Below are positions 1-5,441 of a stretch of 6,248 bases of DNA, one piece after another; the stretch's first letter is position 1, and each line of letters opens with the position of its first letter. This DNA is from DAIRVC01 sp036803025 (GTDB lineage: Bacteria; Chloroflexota; Anaerolineae; Anaerolineales; E44-bin32). Location: assembly GCA_036803025.1 (NCBI GenBank), contig DAIRVC010000157.1:1-6248 (forward strand), read 5' to 3'. Position numbers and translations under genes: made by a program. The notes below the pieces were generated by a model. The model was given only the letters and a program-made list of their open reading frames with translations, ran no database searches and had not been told where the DNA came from.

Positions 1-1357
1 GGTTCTCGAACCCGGCTTGAAGGGCACGCGAAGCACCTTTGCGGAGCGTCGCCATACCCTGCTCGACGATCTCGGCGGCCGCGTCCAAGTTGCCCTGGTC
101 GATCAACGCCATCGCCCAGTAGTAGAGGGAGCGGGGGATGGGCACCTGGAGCGCGCCCAGTCGCTCGACCCAGCGCGCCAGCGTCTCGGTCCGGCCGGCA
201 CGGTACATGGCCTGCGCGTGGCGCTCAGCCAGTTGCGCGGCGCGCCCGCCCGCCCCGCTGCTCAGGTATAGATCGACAGCGTGCTCGGGCGCATCGTTCG
301 CAGCCATGTAGGCGGCCGCACGCATGCGCAGCTGCCGCAAGCGCTGTGGGTCTGAGGCGCCGAGGGTCTCCAGCAAGAACACGCGGAACTGAGGGTGGAA
401 CTCATACGTGCGCGGGCTTTCCTCGGTGGCGGTCACGAACAGCCCGCTGCGCACCAGGCTGGCCAGCTGCCGGTCACTGTCGGTCCGCTGGAGCACCTGA
501 TTGCACATCTCGGCCGTCATCACCGGCATCACCGCCGAGTCGAGCATGAACCGGCGCAGCTCATCCGGCTGGCGGTTGAGGACCACCAACGCCAGGTACT
601 CGTAGACCATCGGGCGGGGCCCGGTGGGCAGATCCCCGAACATGCCCGCCGACAGGACGCCCGAGAGCAGGATGCCGGTCACCCAGCCGCGCGTCTCACC
701 CAGAAGCCGCTCCGCCTGCTGCGGGTCGAGATCCACGCCGAGAGTCTCGCGGCCCAGGGCAATGACCTCGTCGGCGTCGAAAGCCAGATCATGCGGACCG
801 AGACCGGCCAAGTCGGCCTCGGCCATCAGCTTGGCAAGAGACACCTCCGGCACTTCCCGGCCGGCGGTGATGAGTGTCATCTGCTCCGGCTGTCCGTCGA
901 TCAGGGCGTCCAGAAACTCGAGCACCGGGCGGGCTCGATTGACCAAGTGGACGTCATCCATGACGACGACGAACGACTCGCTGACCTTGCTGTCGATCGC
1001 CAGGGCGAAGGCGCGCGCCAGAGCCGCCGGCGACGACCCGGCCAGGGCTTTCAGGTCGGGCAGCCCGCGCAGCCGCCGGAAGCGTCGCTGGAGTGAACCG
1101 GCCAGGATCGAGGCCAACCGCATCAGGTCGGTGTCGGCTTCCGTCAGGCGCACCCAGCAGACAGGTAATTCGGTATGCGCGGTGAAATCGGCCAGCAGTG
1201 TGGTCTTGCCGTAGCCCGCTGGGGCCGCCACGACGGTCAGCTTGCGGGGGACATTCGCGTGCAGCGCGTCGACCAGGCGCTCGCGGTGAACGCGGCTGGC
1301 GTCGAACGCCGGCGAGGTGATGGCATGCTTATGGACAGTATCCGACGGCGACGCCAT
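1..1357 (-). CDS. MalT/LAL-family ATP-dependent transcriptional regulator, N-terminal part (cut by left edge)
   Basis: The reading frame is open from the ATG at 1357 to the left edge (452 residues, no internal stop). It has the layout of the MalT-like LAL regulators, STAND-class NTPases that bind an inducer and ATP, oligomerise and activate transcription. A short leader is followed by the typical RLVDAL and RKLTVVAAPAGYGKTTLL, with Walker A GYGKTT at residues 48-53 (K51). Walker B is VVVMDDVHLV (D134, D135). The family's GETRGWVTG block lies around W225, and YEFHPQFRVFLLETL, the usual winged-helix ending of the NTPase module, is around H321. The rest is alanine- and leucine-rich helical sequence consistent with the start of the TPR-like sensor domain. 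Family members are about 850-900 residues and end in a LuxR-type helix-turn-helix, which would lie outside the window, so DNA binding is inferred. The gene follows the 118-residue gene with 9 bases between them. Its ligand and targets cannot be told from the sequence. Confidence 0.9.
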   Translation of the reverse strand, partial: MASPSDTVHKHAITSPAFDASRVHRERLVDALHANVPRKLTVVAAPAGYGKTTLLADFTAHTELPVCWVRLTEADTDLMRLASILAGSLQRRFRRLRGLPDLKALAGSSPAALARAFALAIDSKVSESFVVVMDDVHLVNRARPVLEFLDALIDGQPEQMTLITAGREVPEVSLAKLMAEADLAGLGPHDLAFDADEVIALGRETLGVDLDPQQAERLLGETRGWVTGILLSGVLSAGMFGDLPTGPRPMVYEYLALVVLNRQPDELRRFMLDSAVMPVMTAEMCNQVLQRTDSDRQLASLVRSGLFVTATEESPRTYEFHPQFRVFLLETLGASDPQRLRQLRMRAAAYMAANDAPEHAVDLYLSSGAGGRAAQLAERHAQAMYRAGRTETLARWVERLGALQVPIPRSLYYWAMALIDQGNLDAAAEIVEQGMATLRKGASRALQAGFEN

Positions 1358-1364
1358 GGCGAAG

Positions 1365-1369
1365 CCTCA
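1365..1369 (-). promoter_or_regulatory. Shine-Dalgarno of the LAL regulator, overlapping the upstream stop codon
   Basis: On the minus strand TGAGG (1369 to 1365) lies 7 bases before the ATG at 1357. Its first three bases are the TGA stop of the 118-residue gene. This supports the chosen start and suggests that ribosomes finishing the first gene re-initiate at the second. Confidence 0.65.
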
Positions 1370-1723
1370 ATCGGCGCCCTCGACCGACAGCGTGAATCCC
1401 GCCGTTGTCGAGTCGATCTGCCCGTGGTCCGGATATCCCAAGGTGGCGACCGCACGGTATTCCCCGCTCTGCGGGGCATCCCGCAGATGAACGGTCATAC
1501 TCAGACTGGCCTCCACGCTCTCTACAACCGTCACCGAGCCCGATTCTGCGCCCTGCGGGTCGCGCAGCTCGATCTCGATGTTCGGCCGCTCCAGGAAAGG
1601 CGTCAGCGTGAGCCGGATGCGGACCCGCCGGCCATCCGGATACGGCTCAGCCGTCAGGGTCCGGAAACGCACCTGGTCGGGCGGAAGAGGAACTTCCCCT
1701 TCATCGAGGAGCGGGATCTCCAT
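1367..1723 (-). CDS. Uncharacterised 118-residue protein, probably a small beta-sandwich domain
   Basis: I do not recognise this as a named family. The 118-residue product has no signal peptide, membrane segment or cysteine pair, so it is probably cytoplasmic. It is acidic and made of alternating short hydrophobic strands: VRFRTLTAEPYP, VRIRLTLTPF, NIEIELRD, SVTVVESVEASLSMTVHL, EYRAVATLGY, AGFTLSVEG. Turns are rich in D, P and G. This pattern, with a late EYRAVATLGY strand, resembles an immunoglobulin-like or C2-like beta-sandwich, but that is inference from strand pattern only. The ATG at 1723 is preceded by a purine-rich GAGGGTGAG, and the frame ends nine bases before the LAL regulator gene, so the two are almost certainly co-expressed. 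A role as partner, inducer-binding accessory or antagonist of the regulator is possible but not shown. Codon usage matches the neighbours and the full-length frame is uninterrupted. Confidence 0.7.
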   Translation of the reverse strand: MEIPLLDEGEVPLPPDQVRFRTLTAEPYPDGRRVRIRLTLTPFLERPNIEIELRDPQGAESGSVTVVESVEASLSMTVHLRDAPQSGEYRAVATLGYPDHGQIDSTTAGFTLSVEGAD

Positions 1724-1732
1724 CTCACCCTC
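1724..1732 (-). promoter_or_regulatory. Ribosome binding site of the 118-residue gene
   Basis: On the minus strand the nine bases directly before the ATG at 1723 read GAGGGTGAG, with GAGG centred about 7 bases upstream. This supports that start over internal alternatives, as there is no other ATG nearby in frame. Confidence 0.5.
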
Positions 1733-1791
1733 AGGCGGCCGAGTCCTGAGCCTCCATCGGCGCGCCCCGCCAAGACGCCTTGGGCAGGCTC

Positions 1792-1819
1792 ATTATAAGC
1801 CCAGGTCGGCGCGGCTCGA
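1792..1819 (-). promoter_or_regulatory. Putative sigma-70-type promoter for the 118-residue gene and LAL operon
   Basis: A perfect TATAAT is read on the minus strand at 1797 to 1792. The best -35 candidate is TCGAGC (1819 to 1814) with a 16-base spacer, only 3 of 6 matches, so the promoter may need an activator or rely mainly on its -10. The start of transcription would fall near 1785, giving a leader of about 60 bases before the ATG at 1723. A consensus -10 is rare by chance in DNA this GC-rich, and it is correctly placed and oriented for the operon. Confidence 0.5.
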
Positions 1820-1921
1820 TCGATGGTCGGATGTGGTTATGCGCAAAGGGCGCCTCCGGACCCCGGGAGGTGGGCTCAACCGCCCGCCCCGCGGCGCCCC
1901 CCCCCCGGCTCTGCCAGACAG
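1798..1921. other. Intergenic spacer with C10 tract and weak hairpin
   Basis: This stretch separates the end of the SbnI-like gene from the promoter of the next minus-strand operon. It holds a run of ten C (1897-1906). It also holds an inverted repeat, GGTGGGC (1869-1875) and GCCCGCC (1882-1888), around a 6-base loop: seven pairs including one imperfect pair. That hairpin lies about 35-50 bases past the stop at 1922 and could help end transcription of the SbnI-like gene. No T-tract follows it on the minus strand, so I do not call it a terminator. No convincing coding sequence is seen. Confidence 0.4.
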
Positions 1922-2770
1922 TCACTCGTCGAACAAGAAGGTCGACTCGGCGTAGAAGCGGACGTGCCGGCCACTGAGGCGCGCCTGCAGCCAGTCCCTC
2001 AGTTCGGCCTGCTTCTCCGCCAAGGACAGGTCGGCCGACAGGCGCTCCAGCGGGTAGTTGACCCGCAGTGCTCGGGGCGAGATCACAAAGCGCGTCAGCC
2101 CGGCCGGGAGGAGCCAGCCCTGCGCCGCGGCCGTGACCACTTCATCCACGGCGAAGGGGCGGAACACGAACAAGCCGGCCAGGTCGCGATACAGCCGGTC
2201 GACGTCCTCCGCCCGCGTGGCGCTTGTCCGTTCGACCGCCGCGCGTGTGACGTAAGCCGTGACCAGCAGGTTGAGGCTGCGGATGCGCCAGTCGAGCGGG
2301 CGGGTCTCGGCCACAACCTCCCAGACGCGCCCGCCAGGCAATTCGAGGTACGCCAGCGCGGCGCCGGCGCTCAGGTTGTAGGCTGCCCGATCGCGGTCGG
2401 AGGGCACCAGCGCGATCTCAGGATGGCTTTCGATCGACTCCACCAGCGCTGAGTCCGTCAGACCGCGCACGACATGGTTCCAGGTTTGCAGGTTGACGGA
2501 GGACGCACCGGCGTGAACCACCTGGACCAGCGCATGCGGCAGCCCGAGCGCCTGCAGGGCCTGTGTGCGATTGGCGCCGTCCAAGACCACATGGCACGCG
2601 CCCCGATCACCGCAGGGGATGACGACCGGCGGGTTGCGCAGGACGCCCTCCTCACGCAGCCGGGCCGCCAACGGCCCGGCGCGCTGCAGGTCGACCTGCT
2701 CGTGTGCCTGGAGAGACTCGGTCGGTACGATATGCAGGTCAGGCAGATCCGGGAGACCGGCTGCGGGCAT
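1922..2770 (-). CDS. SbnI/SerK-like ParB/Srx-fold protein (putative free-serine kinase)
   Basis: The 282-residue product is complete. Residues 1-100 form a ParB/Srx-type domain: LHIVPTESLQAHE at 12-24, LREEGVLRNPPVV at 38-50, VLDGANRTQAL at 62-72, and a strand ending in LQTWNHVV at 94-101. The rest is a helical domain closing with LPAGLTRFVISPRALRV (221-237) and an aromatic C-terminus, RFYAESTFLFDE. From memory, both ends line up with Staphylococcus SbnI: its HE (E20) with H23-E24, its DGVHR with D64-G65-A66-N67-R68, its STWQH with TWNH, and its VPAGVTRF with LPAGLTRF. SbnI phosphorylates free L-serine to O-phosphoserine with ATP, and archaeal SerK does so with ADP; the Glu is essential in both. 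Here Asn replaces the second His of the DG-x-H-R motif, so activity is uncertain. A minus-strand TGA just two codons upstream makes the ATG at 2770 the earliest possible ATG start; GGTGG lies 7 bases before it. It is a single gene with its own spacer on both sides. A DNA-binding regulator or heme sensor role, as reported for SbnI, is an alternative. Confidence 0.8.
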   Translation of the reverse strand: MPAAGLPDLPDLHIVPTESLQAHEQVDLQRAGPLAARLREEGVLRNPPVVIPCGDRGACHVVLDGANRTQALQALGLPHALVQVVHAGASSVNLQTWNHVVRGLTDSALVESIESHPEIALVPSDRDRAAYNLSAGAALAYLELPGGRVWEVVAETRPLDWRIRSLNLLVTAYVTRAAVERTSATRAEDVDRLYRDLAGLFVFRPFAVDEVVTAAAQGWLLPAGLTRFVISPRALRVNYPLERLSADLSLAEKQAELRDWLQARLSGRHVRFYAESTFLFDE

Positions 2771-2904
2771 GCCTCATCCACCAATCCACGCCGCCGGCGT
2801 CGGGGAGGCCCGGGCTCGCGCCCATCGCCGCGCCAGCATCGGTCGAGACCACAGCGCGGCGCCAAGTTCGACGCCGCGTCCTTGGCTACCCCCCACCCCG
2901 GGTG

Positions 2905-2935
2905 CCAGGTCCAAGCGTACCATAGAACCTGGACC
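2905..2935. repeat. Short inverted repeats, possible operator
   Basis: CCAGGT (2905-2910) is mirrored by ACCTGG (2927-2932), and GGTCCA (2908-2913) by TGGACC (2930-2935). The two overlapping dyads are offset by three bases and frame a TATGGT on the minus strand (2924 to 2919). The layout would suit an operator over the promoter of the SbnI-like gene, but six-base arms are weak evidence in GC-rich DNA. Confidence 0.3.
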
Positions 2936-2974
2936 GCGCGCACGAATCCATCGAGAACCGGCGCGCGCCTGCCC

Positions 2975-3003
2975 TTGGCCGACGTGAGTGGCCCGGCTAT
3001 AAT
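2975..3003 (+). promoter_or_regulatory. Sigma-70-type promoter of the M20 peptidase and DUF1385 operon
   Basis: TTGGCC (2975-2980, 4 of 6 matches to TTGACA) is followed after exactly 17 bases by a perfect TATAAT (2998-3003). Transcription would start near 3010, giving a leader of about 110 bases before the ATG at 3122. Spacing, orientation and the rarity of TATAAT in this composition make it a good candidate. Confidence 0.65.
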
Positions 3004-3109
3004 TCAAGCGTCCCCTATGCACTCCCCGGATGCGCAACGAATGCCGGGCAGCCACCGGGAAATCCGCCGCTGAGGCCGATGGCCGGGGGACATCCACACA
3101 GCACCCGCC

Positions 3110-3115
3110 AGGAGG
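3110..3115 (+). promoter_or_regulatory. Ribosome binding site of the M20 peptidase
   Basis: A perfect AGGAGG sits six bases before the ATG at 3122. It is the strongest Shine-Dalgarno sequence in the window and fixes the start of the peptidase gene. Confidence 0.85.
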
Positions 3116-3121
3116 CCCCCG

Positions 3122-4495
3122 ATGACTTCCGTTGACGCTGCCATCGCCTATGCACGCGAACACCAGACGCAGGCTCTGGAAGACCTGAAGGCGCTGGTGC
3201 GCATCCCCTCGATCTCCACCCTATCCGAGCACCAGGCGGACATGCGCCGCGCGGCAGAGTGGATCGCCGCCCGGCTCAAGACGCTCGAGTTCGAGCGCAT
3301 CGATATTATCCCGACCCCGAAGCATCCGGTCCTACTGGCCGAATGGATGAAGGCCGGCCCTAAGGCGCCGACCCTCCTCGTGTACGGGCACTACGACGTG
3401 CAGCCGGTCGATCCGATCGGATTGTGGACCAGCGACCCGTTCGAGCCGACCCAGCGCGGCGAGAACTTGTATGCCCGCGGCGCGTCGGATATGAAGGGCC
3501 AGCTGGTCGGGTTGCTGAGGGCGATCGAGGCGCTGCGCCGGACAGGCGGACTGCCGGTGAACATGAAGTTCCTGCTCGAGGGCGAGGAGGAGATCGGGTC
3601 GCCGAACCTGGAGGCCTTCATGCGTGCCCACCAGGATCGCCTGGCCTGCGACCTTTGCCTGAATGTCGATTCGGGCATCTTGGCGGCCGACTCGCCCTCC
3701 ATCGGCTACGGCTTGCGCGGTCTGATCTACTTCGAGCTCCGGCTTCTGGGACCGGCGACCGACCTGCACTCAGGCACATTCGGCGGTGCGATCCCCAACC
3801 CGGCAACTGTGCTGTGCGAGCTCATCGGCGGCATGCGGGACAAGAAGGGCCGCGTGACCCTGCCCGGCTTCTATGATCACGTCCGCAAGCTCTCGAAGGA
3901 CGAACGCGAAGAACTGGCGCGCGTCCCCACCCCGGATGCATGGTGGCTCAAGCAGACCGGCTCTCCAGCGCTAGGGGGAGAGGCCGGCTACACGGCCAAT
4001 GAACGGGCTTCCGTCCGCCCGACGCTGGATGTCAACGGCCTGCTCGGCGGCTTCACCGGCGAAGGTCCGAAGACCGTCCTGCCGGCCAAGGCCATGGCCA
4101 AGATCTCGATGCGCCTGGTCCCCGACCAGACCCCGGAAGATGTGCGCCGCGGCATGCTGGCCTACCTCAAGGCCAACGTCCCGGCCGGGATCACCTACGA
4201 GCTTCTCGAGCATTCGGCCTGCAACCCGGCCATCGTCGAGCGCGAGTCGGCCGCTGTGCGCGCGGCCAGCCGGGCCCTGAAAGCGGTGTGGGGCAAAGAC
4301 CCGCTCTTCACCCGCCAGGGCGGCTCGGTCCCTGTCGTTGCGCTGCTGCAAGACCTCCTGGACGTGAAGGTGCTCATGCTCGGCTTCGGCCTGGCGGACG
4401 ACAACCTGCACGCGCCCAACGAGAAGCAGCACCTCCCGACGTTCTATCGGGGCACCGAGGCCTTCATCCACTTCCTGACCGGGTATCGTCCCTAG
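3122..4495 (+). CDS. M20-family metallo-dipeptidase (ArgE/DapE/CPG2/carnosinase-like)
   Basis: The 457-residue cytoplasmic enzyme is full length for the dipeptidase branch of M20 and should hydrolyse dipeptides or a related amide using two zinc-type metals. All active-site elements are present in order: GHYDVQP (H90 ligand, D92), ARGASDMKG (D123 bridging ligand), EGEEEIGS (E156 catalytic base, E157 ligand), NVDSG (D183 ligand), and LHAPNE near the C-terminus (H430 ligand). DLHSGTFGG (H216) opens the lid/dimerisation domain, whose His acts across the dimer in carnosinase-type relatives. The catalytic domain spans about 1-200 and 385-457, with the lid between. No signal peptide is visible. The long insertion around residues 240-300, with PDAWWLKQTG, is typical of the carnosinase/PRK-type dipeptidases rather than ArgE or DapE. 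The gene has its own promoter and a perfect AGGAGG, and is followed after 25 bases by the DUF1385 gene. The substrate is not predictable; peptide salvage is the likely role. Confidence 0.95.
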   Translation: MTSVDAAIAYAREHQTQALEDLKALVRIPSISTLSEHQADMRRAAEWIAARLKTLEFERIDIIPTPKHPVLLAEWMKAGPKAPTLLVYGHYDVQPVDPIGLWTSDPFEPTQRGENLYARGASDMKGQLVGLLRAIEALRRTGGLPVNMKFLLEGEEEIGSPNLEAFMRAHQDRLACDLCLNVDSGILAADSPSIGYGLRGLIYFELRLLGPATDLHSGTFGGAIPNPATVLCELIGGMRDKKGRVTLPGFYDHVRKLSKDEREELARVPTPDAWWLKQTGSPALGGEAGYTANERASVRPTLDVNGLLGGFTGEGPKTVLPAKAMAKISMRLVPDQTPEDVRRGMLAYLKANVPAGITYELLEHSACNPAIVERESAAVRAASRALKAVWGKDPLFTRQGGSVPVVALLQDLLDVKVLMLGFGLADDNLHAPNEKQHLPTFYRGTEAFIHFLTGYRP

Positions 4496-4520
4496 ATGAG
4501 GTCCCCGGCGCAGGCGGCGC

Positions 4521-5441
4521 ATGGCTGAACGCCTACCCAACTACGGCGGTCAGGCGCTCATCGAAGGCGTCATGATGCGCGGGGCACGCGCCTGCGCCAT
4601 CGCCGTGCGTGCCCCGGACGGCGTCATCCGCATCCAGACCGAGCCGCTGGCCCGCATCTACAGCAGCCGCCTGGCCAAGATCCCCTTCCTGCGCGGCCTG
4701 CTCGTTCTGTGGGACGCGTTGGCGCTGGGCATGCGCGCCCTGACCTTCTCCGCCAACGTCCAGGCCGGCGATGACAGCCCCATCGAGGGTGCGCCGATGG
4801 TGCTCACCATGGCGGCCTCGTTGGTGATGGGGCTGGCGCTCTTCTTCCTGCTCCCGGCCGGCGTCGGATACCTGGCAGAGAGGGTGCTGCAGGTCACCGC
4901 CTGGTGGTCGAACGTGGTCGAAGGGGTGGTGCGCCTCGGGCTCCTGGTCGGCTACATCTGGGCGATCGGCCGCATTCCGGAGATCCGCCGCGTGTTCGGC
5001 TACCACGGCGCCGAGCACAAGACCATCAACGCCTTTGAGGCCGGGGCGGAACTGACACCCGAGCGCGTGGCCGAATTCCCGGCCGAACACATGCGCTGTG
5101 GGACCGCCTTCCTGCTCACCGTGGTTCTCTTCTCGATCCTGGTCTTCAGCGCCCTCGGCCCTCTCCCGCTGGCCACGCGCCTGGTCAGCCGGGTCCTGCT
5201 CGTCCCGCTCCTGGCGGCCCTGGCCTACGAGTACATTCGTCTCACCGGCCGTATGGCTTCCCGCACTTGGGCGCGCGCGCTGGCCGGCCCCAACCTGGCC
5301 CTTCAGCGGCTGACCACCCGAGAGCCCGAACGCGGGATGATCGAGGTGGCCATCGCCGCGTTCGGCGCCATGCGCGAGCATGAAGCCAGGGCGGATCAGG
5401 CCGCTGCCGATCCCCCGCCGGCCCCTGTCAATCCGGGGTGA
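4521..5441 (+). CDS. DUF1385 (YqhQ-family) membrane protein
   Basis: The 306-residue product matches the DUF1385/YqhQ family, predicted polytopic membrane proteins of unknown function often labelled metal-dependent enzymes. The hallmark N-terminus YGGQALIEGVMMRG (8-21) is followed by AIAVRAPDG. The signature YHGAEHKTINAFEAG is at 161-175 (H162, E165, H166), with EHMRCGTAFLL (H190, C193) and the C-terminal LTTREPERGMIEVAIAA (264-280). The conserved His, Glu and Cys residues are candidate metal ligands. Hydrophobic stretches lie at about 93-118, 132-150, 196-213 and 218-240, consistent with about four membrane segments; 56-75 may be a re-entrant or amphipathic helix. The start is the ATG at 4521; an ATG at 4496 is out of frame and stops after ten codons. 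AGGCGG (4512-4517) is a weak, close ribosome site, so translation may depend on the upstream M20 gene, 25 bases away. The last ten or so residues are a disordered Pro/Ala tail whose coding bases overlap the end of the convergent NADH dehydrogenase gene. Confidence 0.92.
   Translation: MAERLPNYGGQALIEGVMMRGARACAIAVRAPDGVIRIQTEPLARIYSSRLAKIPFLRGLLVLWDALALGMRALTFSANVQAGDDSPIEGAPMVLTMAASLVMGLALFFLLPAGVGYLAERVLQVTAWWSNVVEGVVRLGLLVGYIWAIGRIPEIRRVFGYHGAEHKTINAFEAGAELTPERVAEFPAEHMRCGTAFLLTVVLFSILVFSALGPLPLATRLVSRVLLVPLLAALAYEYIRLTGRMASRTWARALAGPNLALQRLTTREPERGMIEVAIAAFGAMREHEARADQAAADPPPAPVNPG

Larger units (their letters stand above)
2771..3121. other. Divergent intergenic region between the SbnI-like and M20 peptidase genes
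   Basis: These 351 bases carry no gene I can support. The right half holds the promoter (2975-3003), about 110 bases of leader and the ribosome binding site of the M20 gene. The left half must carry the promoter of the SbnI-like gene. The best minus-strand candidate is a weak TATGGT (2924 to 2919) with no convincing -35. An overlapping pair of short inverted repeats lies over that site (2905-2935). An apparent minus-strand frame ending at 2774 is rich in Arg, Gly and Ala and resembles no protein. Confidence 0.55.

Noticed and set aside
395..1096. A 233-codon open frame on the plus strand
   Set aside because: It lies wholly antisense to the LAL regulator gene, whose Walker motifs are intact. 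The product is rich in His, Arg, Gln and Gly with no family resemblance, the usual antisense shadow in GC-rich DNA.
1731..1793. A 20-codon minus-strand peptide starting at the ATG at 1793
   Set aside because: Its ATG is part of the TATAAT -10 box, so it would lie upstream of the predicted transcript start, and it has no ribosome binding site.
1869..1888. A hairpin as a rho-independent terminator for the SbnI-like gene
   Set aside because: The stem has a mismatch on the minus strand and no T-tract follows it.
2774..3163. A 129-codon minus-strand frame upstream of the SbnI-like gene
   Set aside because: It overlaps the start of the M20 gene and its promoter, is low in complexity and resembles no protein. 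Only its TGA at 2776 to 2774 matters, as it limits the start of the SbnI-like gene.
4533..5381. A 282-codon open frame on the minus strand
   Set aside because: It is antisense to the DUF1385 gene, and its product is a low-complexity Gly/Gln/His/Asp-rich sequence without a domain. It is a codon-bias shadow.
5421..5439. CCCC and GGGG arms as a shared bidirectional terminator
   Set aside because: Only four pairs and no flanking T or A tract; it lies in coding sequence of both convergent genes.
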